Below, piece by piece: positions 54,360 through 64,000 of a stretch of DNA of 64,000 nt; the first letter of the stretch is position 1; each line of letters starts with the position of its first letter. Source of the stretch: Pachypanchax playfairii (taxonomy: Eukaryota; Chordata; Actinopteri; Cyprinodontiformes; Aplocheilidae); the NCBI GenBank assembly GCA_006937955.1, contig SSNP01000059.1, positions 63,735 through 127,734 on the forward strand, given 5' to 3'. The position numbers and the translations under genes were made by a program. The notes below the pieces were generated by a model, which worked only from the letters and a program-made list of their open reading frames with translations, had not been told where the DNA came from and searched no databases.

Positions 54360-57300
54360 CAAACAGCTGCTTTATTTCTTACAAAATCACAGTTTAATAA
54401 ATAGTCTGTAAAAATGAGTAAAAAACTGGTTCTTGTTTTTTTTTTTTCACATTTCATATATGAATCACTCGTGACTTGTTTCAGGTAAAAGGAGTTTTTT
54501 CTTTTTTTTTTTCTTTTTATTCTCTTTTTACAATCTAGTTTTGCTGAATTAAGGCCTCTTGATTTTGGCATCAGAACAATCTGTTAGTCGAATGTTTTGT
54601 GTCTGAAGTTGAAGTGATGAACTCTCCTGCTTTCACAGTTCAGTCAGGAACATTAAATAAAAAACATTTACAAATAAATAAAACATCTGGACATGCAGAA
54701 TCCCGTCTGAAGACACACACCAGTAGAACATTAGAACCCCACAGTGTTCCACGCTGAAACAATAATAATGGCACATGAGGCTGCTTCATTTTAAAGGGAA
54801 GTTCCATCAAAGTTCACTTTCATATCGAATCCTTCAATTGAAATTAAGTAAAAAAATTTGAAAATGTACAAAATAAATAAAAGTCCATTTTGGTGGAATT
54901 TCCCTTCAGGAAGTTTAGCAGTGACTGAGTGCAATCCTGTTTTAAAAGATGTCGACATCTTTACTGCATTACCATGGAAACGCACACAATCTGTTGGAAA
55001 AAGTTTTTACACCCCGTCAGAAACTTATCTGAGACTCCAAGCGGTTCAGACGAAAGTGTTTATGAATCTCCTGTGTGTGTGTGTGTGTGTGTGAGATCAC
55101 CTGTCATCAAGTTTCATCACTAAATTACTGCATATTAAAACTCCTTTCGTTCAGCGCCACAACGGATCATTTATAAATACAAGAAAGAAAAAAAACTATT
55201 TCATTTTGCTTCAAATTCCAGGATCGTTTCCTGTTTCCTGTTGAAACACTGAGGATCCAATTCACTACAGCAGGATAAAAGACTCGAGCTCGACCCCGTC
55301 GGCTCAGAGCGTCTCGTACAATCTCAGTTAAACCAGGTTTAAGTAATCCTGCCATGTGCGCCGGGATTAACGATGCAGACATGGAATAGTGTTTAATCCT
55401 TTCAGGTTAAATAAAAATCCAAGAGGAAGTGAGATGAAATATATTGATCTATTTTTATGAACACTAACACTCTAAAAATGTCTCAAAATTGATTAATAAA
55501 TAAATAAAAATTTCAAGTAAACTAGTAGAGGACGTGATCAATACTGACAGGTTCCATTCATTCCTAATGAATGTTGAATAATGCAGATTTCAAATTAAAA
55601 GCTTTTTCCAGAAACTCTTTTACAGGTAAAATCGAATTTTAAAAACAATGATTTGATCATTTTTCTTCGTATTTTTCTTCTGGGCTGGACTTTTAAACGC
55701 TGTGATTTTTGTTTTATAGATTTATTTGGACTTCTCTGTCGGGTCATTACACACCTGGTCTGAAACAGACTGCCTTTGTAAAACTTCCCTCCATATTTAC
55801 TTTAAAAAAAGGTTCATTTGTGATTTTATCACCTGTAAAGATAAAACGTGTCGTTTAATAAGGCATTAATGAAATAATTCTAGTTGTTAATGAAGTCTGT
55901 ATGGAGTTAGTTTAGTGCCTTTATTTTACAGTCAAACTAAATATTTAGAATCAAATTTGGGAGTGAAAATGAAGATGTTTTATATATCGATCTGATCTAT
56001 TTAATTACAGATAAAATGTTTAATTCTGTTTGAATGAACAATAAAGACACTAAACTGACTCCATGTGTTCCGTCTAAAGCTCGACTCAAATCTTTTTCCT
56101 TTAAATAAAAGATGTTTTGCACCTTTTCCAATTTGACTTTCTAAATAAAATTCAAGAACATTTTTTGCACATTTCATTACAAGGTGTTGCCCCCCCCCCA
56201 CATGTCCTACGACAGACAGAATTCACATTTTCATAAAGACAGATAAGATTGTCACAATAACATAACAGGCTGTAAAAATCATATATTGCTCGATAACGAC
56301 TGAAATAAAAGAAATATTTGGCTTCAAACTGCCGACTAGATGATGAAATCAAACCCAAACTAACGTGATGTTTCCTGTGAATCAGATGATTCTTGTGTTT
56401 TTGGTAAAAGGCTGTTGGATGATGAGAGGATCCGTTATTTTACCAGTTTGGTTGTTTTTTTGTTTTTTATCAGAAACTGGATATTTTTCATGCTAATTAA
56501 TCACCTTTAAGCCCTTGAAACATGTTAGAAACATTCGTTAAACTACAAAGGCTTTAAAGACAAAACAGCATCTCTCATTTACATGAAACATTCGTTGTTT
56601 TCACCTAACGTCAGTGATCCAATCAGCTTCCTCCTCCTCCTCCTCTTCCTCACCAGGCCACCGCTGCTCCCAATCATCTTAACTTATTATTGCTTGCATG
56701 TTAATACACACAGTATGGGAAACTATTCTCGTCTCTAAACACAAAACTAGCATCATTTCACAATTAGACTCCACATTAAGGGTCTAAACCAGGCATCTCC
56801 AACCCTGGTCCTCGAGAGCTACTGTCCAGAATGTTTTAGATGCATCCCTGCTCCAACACAGCTGAATCAAATGAATGACTCATTAGCAGGCCTTTGCTAA
56901 ATTTGATGGCTTGCTGAAGAGGTAATTCAGTTAATTGATTCAGCTGTGTTGGAGCAGGGACACATCTAAAACCTTCTGGACAGTAGCTCTCGAGGACCAG
57001 GGTTGGAGATGCCTGGTCTAAACTTTCAAAATAAAACAAAAAGAACGGTCTAATGTACGTTTGTGCCCCTTTTTTTCTTTGTTTTTTTAATTTAACATGA
57101 ATGTTTGCTGGTGTATTCAGGATGTAGCAAGTCTTAAAGTCTTTGGAGTTTCATTCATTAAGCCGCGATAACGTCGTGTGGACATCGTGTGTGTGTGTGT
57201 GTGTGTGTGTGTCACAGGATCCAATGCTTTCACATACACGCTCACACATTCAACACATTTCTCCATGTGAAACACGATTGGCACAAGTTATAGAAAATAA

Positions 57301-57688
57301 ATACCCTGGAAGATTGGCACTATGCAAAAAGAAAAAAAAAGCTTCACAATTCTGAAAGAAATCTTATAAAAACTATTGAATAATCTCAGTCTACTCCATG
57401 TTTTATTATCCCCACTATTACTTATATACTATATGCTGATGAAGGTCACACCAGTGTCGTAAACCTCTGAATGACTTTAACTACCACTGAAACAATATAG
57501 CTCCTATTCAAATAGAATTTTTTCCCCACAAACATACATCAAATGAAGTATCTAACATCTATTGGACTGTATTTAGTGCTGTGGTCTGTATGCATCTCTT
57601 TATAGTGCCAATAATCAGTTAAAGTGGCATCTGGGAACACAGGAAGTCTATTCAGCCCCGATTCTTCATCCTGTTGAATCAGATTACC
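54360..57688 (-). other. Probable long 3' UTR of the BICRA-family gene
   Basis: AT-rich sequence without coding exons, downstream of the - strand stop at 57689. The - strand AATAAA candidates include 57402-57407 (proximal) and 54371-54376 (distal); the distal one would make a 3.3-kb UTR that ends about 75 bp from the exd2 signal. It contains a hAT-like MITE (56790-57015) and GT runs (55074-55093, 57189-57212). Extent is inferred. Confidence 0.45.
56790..57015. mobile_element. hAT-like MITE, 226 bp, with perfect 8-bp target duplication
   Basis: GTCTAAAC flanks both ends (56782-56789 and 57016-57023). The termini CAGGCATCTCCAACCCTGGT and inverse are perfect for 20 bases, and the inverted arms extend about 90 bp with few mismatches (CTCGAGAGCTACTGTCCAGA, TCCCTGCTCCAACACAGCTG). 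The whole element can fold into one hairpin. Confidence 0.88.
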
Positions 57689-58531
57689 TCACAGGTGTCC
57701 CTCCAGGATGCTGGTGACAGCCTGGTCCAGTGAAGGGCCCGATGAGGCCCTGGTTGGTGCTGCAGAGGGGCCCTGCAGGCGCTGCAGTTCCAATATGCTG
57801 TCGATGGCACTCTGTAGATGTTCACTGAGAATGTTGTCCTCTTGTAGAGGTGATGTTGGAGCGCTGAGCTGCTGCTCCAGCTGAGGAGACGCATCCATTC
57901 TATAGCATTTCAGTTTGGGGGCGCTGACGTCTCTGGGAGACAACTCTAAGCAGACATCCTCCGACTGGGGCATCAAGAGGGAATTCTGGGATTTTATTTT
58001 GGAATCGGATGCTTTCTGTTGGACCTGTTCAGTGTTTTCGGTAAGAGTTCCGTTGGACATCTCATCGTGCTGAGGATGCTGGGAAGCTCCGTTAGTTGCC
58101 TGAGGATGCTGTTTGTTGGCGCCTTCGCCACCGTTCGTCAGCTTCCCTGTGTGGTCCCTCTTGAGTCCTGGATCAAAGACTGAGTTGTGGATTACCTTTC
58201 GAGAGCCAGACTCCTGCTTGATCGTCAGTCTGAGGGCCCCACGTGCGCTGGAGCAGTATGTCTTCAGTCCCGGGGGCCGTTCTGACAGTCTGGTCCAAGC
58301 TGGTGGAGATGAGGGGCTGCCAGAGCAGTAAAGGTGGGAGGGGCCTGAAGATTGGGCCCCGTGAGGGGAAGACTTTGACGTGGTCAAGGCTGCCATGAAG
58401 GTTTCTAAAAGGGATCAAATAAAAGATTCTCTTCATTTAACTTCAGACAGAAACAATTTAAACAAACTGTAACATCAAACATCATCTCATGTATTAAATA
58501 TGATTTATAATCTTTATGAACTTTACAACAT

Positions 58532-58598
<67 letters not shown>

Positions 58599-61500
58599 TA
58601 TATTTATTTATTTATTTATTTGTGTGTTTGTTTATTTTCATTTCAAAGTGACTCTCTATTTAACACTGTGATTCAATCACAGCTGGAAAAACAGCTGTGT
58701 CAGAATTCTGTTAATCACTTTCTGAACTACAGAACTGACTGTGGACTTTAGAAATCAGCTGATCAGACCTGTGCAGCAGAGAGGAGGGGGTCTGCAGAAC
58801 TCTGTTTCTGGGAGTCTATTTTTAATTTAATTTAATTTAATTTAATTTAATTTAATTTAATTTAATTTAATTTAATTTAATTTAATTTAATTTAATTTTC
58901 CCCCTGAAATTCAAACATCTTGCAGGAATCAAAAATAAAATCTATCTGTTGCTAAATGCATGTTGTAAACAGTGCAGGTGATTTTAAGAGACAATGGGTC
59001 TGATTTATCAGGTTTGTGGTTGTTAAAACAGGCGCAAACCGCTCAGCAGCCGCAAAAACAAGCAGCAGGTGATTTACTAACGACACGCAGGTAAAACTGC
59101 GCCTGTTAAACCTGCAGCAAGACACACAAAATAATTTTAGCACGTTTCGCCTTGATGAATATGCAACGTGGGCGTTTCTGTCAGAAGACGCAAAATATTG
59201 GGAGGAGAACATGTAAATAAGTGGGCGTTCCAGGCGCAGTGGGATTTATCAAACCTGGAACTGTTTGCGGCTTCTAATTTGCGCATATTTTTACCGCCTT
59301 TGAAAAGCATCTTGGCGCAAAAAATGGATGCATCGATCGTTGCGAGGAGACACAGACAGACACGAGGATCATTCCAGCACAGTTAGAGCTGCGTCTCCCA
59401 GGGTAGATGGTCTTGTGTGTGTCACAGGTTACACGAGCAGATACATTAATTTTCCAAACAATTGTGATGCAAATGTTGTGGTAAATTATCCAGACTCACG
59501 ATTCTTTCATTCTGAGGAACCAGGTTGAGAGATGGTGATGGATGGATCTTGGTTATGTGTGTTACATTATTCGTGCTGTAGATATCATTCCACATATTTA
59601 TGGATCTAATAGCAGCTCATGATCTATTCCTAAGGTGACGCAGACCCCCTTTACCCCTGTTTGCTGAGTGTTGCACAAGGTTCAACAACATCACAGACTG
59701 GAGCCTGAAGATGTCTTTGCTAGGGAGCCTGCCATAACCTCCTTTCATGACGAGTTGGGAGTGAGAATTGGTTGGTCTTTGCTGCAGCTCAACAACATAT
59801 TTTTTGCCACTTCTGCTCATCTGAAGCTCCAATGGCTCGAATTTCATTTTCTGTTTGCGCCTTTCTTGTGCCCGCAAGAGAATAGCGCCGTCAAACTCCT
59901 CATTTGAATATTGCTTTTAGCGCCGGTTAACACTTGCGCAATCAGTCTTAATAGATCATCCGCAAATTAGGGGCACGCCCTTATTTGGAATTTTGATAAA
60001 TTAGGCCCTCTGTCTGGAAGTGCAGAATGAGGTGAAACTGGTCAAAACCCTAAATTACATTTACAGGAGACACATAATCCTTTCCTGTCTACATTTCTGG
60101 GTCTTGTTTTTAGTATTTTTGCACTTTTCTTTTATAAAACTATTTATTTTATACCACAAAACCGTTAGTGGAGCGCCCTTCAGGTTTAAAACATTATACT
60201 GCACTTGAATTGGATCAGGCATTTCTATTGGCTGAAACCTTATTTTCTTTAATCGTGACGTCATGATTCTGCTGCTGCTGAATATAAAAGTCGCAGCGTC
60301 TCGGCCACGCCTCCACTCAGTAGTGAGTGAGTTTGAACAGGAAGTCTATACGGTCGTTATCAGAGAACATTTTAGTGTTTGTAATTGTGTGAAAACCTGT
60401 TTTTAGCACATTACTGAAGGGTTTTCTCTTCATGCTGAGATACTTTAATTTATACCTTGGACACCTCTCTGAAACATGCTTTTGGCAAGAAAATAATGAG
60501 CAGCGGTCACACGCAGCCTGATGAGGCTGAGTCACAGATATTACACGAGCTGATCTAAATTTAGCGTTTGCTTTAATCAACAATATACTAAGAAGGGACA
60601 GGTCCCATTCTAAGACTACCATGAATGGACAGGTCCCATTCTAAGACGCTGAAGCTGCTGCAGGATGAACCATCGACTTGAAACGGTGGAGCGGTCACGC
60701 GGCGCAGCTGCACCTGTTTGCAGAGTCACACGATGTAACCGGAGCTAATATCGTTAGCTAACAGTGTACCAGTAGAGAAGAGACTCATTCTGTCCCACCA
60801 ATCCGCTGCAGGGCGAACTATCAGCTCGAAACAATACAGATCAGAGCTGCTCGTCTCGTCTACATATTCCTCCATTTCACCTGTTCCTCTCTGACGCGTG
60901 TCAGTCAGAGTGATATGTCAGTCACAGCACAGAATGCCACGCCCCCTTAGTCCGCCAGTCACTCCCATTTATCATGTTATTTTTAAAATCTCAGTACTGT
61001 CACTGTATCCGGGGAGGGGAGAGGGGGGAGTTTTCCTTTAATTTGAGGGAATAATGTGGACAAGTGTAGAAAAAAATGTATCAAAATGTACCAAATCATC
61101 ATCCCTCCACCACCGTGCTGACAGCTGGTTAGGTGGTGTTTGTGATTTGTTTAGTTTTTGGTGCTTTATTTTATTGTAAACATTCCTATTTAACTGTGTT
61201 GAGAATGTTGAGGTTCATTCACCTTATTCATGCTGCCATCTTCCAGTAAAGGAAAGAGGATCTCTTGTACACGCCACATCATTTATTTTAAATCTTACGG
61301 AAGCAGCAACAAGTTTTTTCTATTTTCAAAACATCTGAAAGTTTCATGTTTTCAGCTGGAAAACAAAAACGTCTCTCTGATAGTTTGACCAAAATGTCAG
61401 TCAGTCATTTTCTTTACCCGCTTGTTCCTGTTAAGGAAGCTGGTGTCTGTCTCCAGCCAAAAACATTGCACAATGCAAACATTCATCTCAGTATGTTTGT

Positions 61501-63908
61501 AAACAACATGTGGGGGATTTCATGGAGCTGAATAATAGTTAGTTTAGTGTCAGTAGCTTGTACAGGGGGGAAACCCCGCCTCCTGGCCGCGGCGTTCACC
61601 TCAAGTCTCACCGGACTGTTTAAAGCTGCTGCAGATGCAAATATTTATAAAGCTCATAAAATACATTGATGTGAGCAGCAAAGTGAGAAAACCATCATAT
61701 TGGATGTTAAATATTCATGTACGACTGTGATGTCACTAAAACTGACAAATAAATAAACTCATCAGGATTCTGCTGTGCAGCTCAGAGTAGCTTTAAAAGG
61801 CACGTTAGTTTATTTTTGTTTAACTCACCTGATTATATAGAAGTATGTAGAACAGCTAGAGTCACAAAACAAACAGCACGAACTGAATATGTGATACTTT
61901 CTGTTTAACCAGGATGAAAATCTAGTACTCCATAAATAATACAACTAACATATAAAACTACAAAGGAACTAAATATTAAATGGTAAATGTCCTGTATTTG
62001 TAGCTCTTTTCTAGTCATTCATCACTCAGGAGTCCCAGAGTTCATCGTCATCCAGGTTTGACATTTAACAGTTTTCAACAATCTCCTTCCACATGTGAAA
62101 CTTTTTAATGAACATAAAATGCTTCTTTAATTTGCTCTTAACCTCTCACATGTAATTTTTCATCATCAGGGAGTCGGACTTGGAGTTCCCCGTTCCACAT
62201 TCAGACAGTTTAATTACACATTCACACCTGAGAGCTGCTCTGCAGCTGTTAATGCAGGTTAAGTGCCGTGCTAATTTAAAACAAATGAGTCACTAACTCT
62301 TCTTCTACTGATTTAGATGTTCTCATTTTGATCCTTTTTATAGTAAATGTGTAAGTGGAACTTCAGAGTAGCTCGTGCTGGCACACTGACCTGGATCTCT
62401 ACGAGCTCGACGTCTATCCTCTGCTAACGTGCACCTCTCAGCCTGGAGGAAGAGACGCTCCAACATCACCATCTCTGCTGACGGACTCTCCTGCTGTGAA
62501 AAACACACCTGATGTTACTGAAAAGAAAAATATATCATTTAAAGCACCGAAACATTTAGTCCCACTGATTTATCTGAGCTGAACAATCTCCAACCCAGAC
62601 TTCATATTTAAAGACTGATGAATGATGTAGAACTGTTACCTGAGTCTCTTTAACCAGCAGCTGTCTGTATTTATTGACCATGTCTTTAGTGCGTTTGAGA
62701 AGGAAACCGGACACAGTGTCAAACTCCTGGTCCACTGTGGAGACAAACATCACACGCTAGGATCTGGACTTTGGATCCCTCCCTCCCTCCCTACCCCCTC
62801 CATCCATCCATCCATCCGTCCGTCCGTCCGTCCGTCCGTCCTTTCGTCCCTCCCTCCCTCCGTCCGTCCGTCCGTCCGTCCGTCCGTCCGTCCGTCCCTC
62901 CCTCCCTCCCTCCCTCCCTCCCTCCCTCCCTCCATCCATCCTTCCCTCCATCCATCCATCCATCCATCCATCCATGTAATTTAAGACTTTTTTACTGATG
63001 AATATTAAAGGTCACTCAAAACACATTTTATAATTTAAGAAAAGTTTCTAATCAAAGAATCTTAGAGTTTTTTGAAGCACTTTGTGATTTTTATCTGTGA
63101 AAAGATGCTGTAGTAAGACACTCAGGGGAAAACACTACTGGTGTAAAATCATCAACCAAAGCTCACTAACCTAAATGAAAGTCATCTTGCGTGGGCAGGT
63201 GACCAGCACAGGTGTGGTATGGCAGCAAGTGCCTGACAGCGTCCTCCAGTGAGGTGAACCCCGCGCTTGTGATCGGGTTTTGGACCGCTCCTTGATCCGA
63301 ACAGATCAGCTGTTGGAATCTAAAACACATGATACAGTGTGTGTAAACAGTTTAACAAACATGTGAAACGATAACAGCTGGTCAAAACAAGTGATGCGTT
63401 TCTGGATCTCCTCCGAGTTCTAAACACAGTCAGCATCATCAGTTTGTCTACAGAAACAAGATCTGACAGGAGAAGAAGAACACATCGATATATAACAGAT
63501 GCTCTGGTAGTATTTAATAGGAATATCAGGAGGACTCAGTATTACAGAATATTACACTGAATTCAGTCAGTAGCTTTTAGCTTCTTGCAACATGGTAAAC
63601 AGTTTCTTCTGCACATGAGAAAACATTTCCTTTATAAAGAAGAAACCTGTAAATAAACTCTACTGGGTCACAGTAACTCTGTAATACCTGCTGCATATTT
63701 AACATTTTCTCATTTATGTCTCTGTTTTAACCTTTTTTCCTTGTTAACCTTTAATAAAAACACAGTGGGGCATCTGATTAGTTTCCTGCCCTTTAAATGT
63801 GTGTTTGTGTTTTTTGGGGACTTCATGCCGTGTTACAGGATCTTACCTGTGTCTGCGCATTGCTGGTGTGAGCCTGTCCTCTCTCTGCAGCTCCATAGAA
63901 ACAGCCAG
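57689..63908 (-). CDS. BICRA/BICRAL-family ncBAF subunit, last five coding exons (partial gene)
   Basis: Exons in transcript order: 63847-63908, 63171-63319, 62640-62734, 62391-62490, 57689-58404. All borders are AG/GT and phases join, giving 373 C-terminal residues; the 5' part lies beyond the right edge. The family product is a nuclear scaffold of the non-canonical BAF remodeller that pairs with BRD9. The GLTSCR1 domain is covered by SLEDAVRHLLPYH, VDQEFDTVSGFLLKRTKDMV and SPSAEMVMLERLFLQAE. Further conserved blocks are LTIKQESGSRKVIHNSVFDP and LSEHLQSAIDSILELQ near the C-terminus. BICRA and BICRAL share these blocks, so the paralogue is undecided. The segment between the last two blocks is poorly conserved and Ser/Gln-rich. 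The intron before the last exon (58405-62390) is large and repeat-filled. Confidence 0.9.
58531..58620. repeat. (TTTA)n microsatellite
   Basis: About 22 tetranucleotide units with one ATA interruption. The open frame of alternating Leu/Ile/Tyr/Phe across it is meaningless. Confidence 0.95.
58818..58898. repeat. (TTTAA)n microsatellite
   Basis: About 16 uninterrupted pentanucleotide units. Confidence 0.95.
58996..60008. mobile_element. Non-autonomous DNA element with GGGYCTRATTTATCA termini
   Basis: The left end GGGTCTGATTTATCA and the right end, inverted, GGGCCTAATTTATCA differ at two of 15 positions. Subterminal regions contain paired GCGCAA/TTGCGC motifs. I see no convincing target duplication. 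Frames at 59617-59907 on both strands are open but unrecognised; one could be a relic of an element-encoded protein. Confidence 0.55.
62777..62975. repeat. Tetranucleotide array (CCCT/CCGT/CCAT)n next to a splice acceptor
   Basis: About 50 CCNT units in blocks of CCCT, CCAT and CCGT. On the transcript strand of the BICRA-family gene it is a GGAN repeat ending about 43 bases upstream of the exon at 62640-62734. Long open frames on both strands (Pro/Ser or Gly/Arg/Asp-rich) come only from the four-base period. Confidence 0.95.
62976..63170 (-). other. Remainder of the intron between two BICRA-family exons
   Basis: Short AT-rich unique sequence with the donor CATTTAG|GTTAGTG at the exon 63171-63319 border. 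Nothing else seen. Confidence 0.6.
63320..63846 (-). other. Intron of the BICRA-family gene
   Basis: 0.5 kb AT-rich intron between exons 63847-63908 and 63171-63319, with donor CACAG|GTAAGA and acceptor GTGTTTTAG. No internal feature recognised. Confidence 0.65.
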
Positions 63909-64000
63909 CTGCAGGACACACAGCATGGTGGATGAGTTTTTTGCATTTAGATTTGAATCTTTCAGCTGCTGTCACAGTCAAACTAAACGCCATGACACGG

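Larger units (their letters stand above)
58405..62390 (-). other. Large intron of the BICRA-family gene
   Basis: Contains (TTTA)n and (TTTAA)n microsatellites, a Harbinger-like element (58996-60008) and a GC-richer stretch near 60240-60960 with a TATA-like TATAAAAG. No host exon recognised in it. Confidence 0.65.

Noticed and set aside
59617..59907. Overlapping open frames of about 80 residues as a transposase remnant
   Set aside because: Inside a DNA element, but I see no catalytic motif or recognisable DNA-binding domain on either strand.
60240..60420. TATAAAAG with a following GC-rich segment as an internal promoter
   Set aside because: No open frame, exon border or initiator context follows; probably repeat-derived.
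60595..60647. Two copies of GGACAGGTCCCATTCTAAGA as a possible regulatory repeat
   Set aside because: Only two copies 31 bases apart, in an intron; nothing supports a function.
62750..62998. Long Arg/Gly/Asp-rich and Pro/Ser-rich open frames
   Set aside because: These arise from the tetranucleotide array and lie in an intron.

Overview
The window is vertebrate nuclear DNA, almost certainly from a teleost fish. Three interrupted genes with normal GT-AG introns are embedded in AT-rich DNA dense with small DNA transposons typical of fish genomes: Tc1/mariner, hAT-like, PIF/Harbinger-like and TTAA-flanked elements, plus LINE tails and microsatellites. There is no bacterial-style operon, no CRISPR array and no RNA gene that I can support. 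The species cannot be named from the sequence.

Layout. Positions 1-30547 hold no protein-coding exon that I can support. This stretch is either intergenic or 5' non-coding/intron sequence of numb, and it is filled with mobile-element copies, including one apparently intact Tc1-like transposon (9307-10908) and one intact DD36E Tc1-like element (29110-30330). The numb gene runs on the + strand, with coding exons at 30559-48417 and a 3' UTR to about 49870. Ten coding exons give a 695-residue protein with a PTB domain, two in-frame cassette exons (33 and 108 nt) and an NPF-containing C-terminus. A second DD36E transposon and several nested non-autonomous elements sit in its introns. A strong CTCF-like motif (50190-50205) and a short non-coding exon precede exd2 (+ strand, coding 50897-53499, eight coding exons, 636 residues), a DEDDy exonuclease with an N-terminal membrane anchor and a C-terminal Cys/His nuclease-like region. 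From the right edge, on the - strand, come the last five coding exons of a BICRA/BICRAL-family gene (GLTSCR1-domain subunit of the ncBAF chromatin remodeller). It converges on exd2; possible polyadenylation signals of the two genes lie about 75 bp apart.

The three genes are not an operon and have separate roles: Notch/endocytic adaptor, mitochondrial/DNA-repair nuclease and chromatin remodelling.

I found no clearly new biological system. The most notable observations are a perfect 5 x 30-bp in-frame repeat in the last numb exon whose units look like splice acceptors in the correct phase, a DPF-to-DAF change near the Numb C-terminus, two 97%-identical full-length DD36E transposons, and a nested transposon whose boundaries can be read exactly because an uninterrupted inverted sister copy lies 8 kb away.
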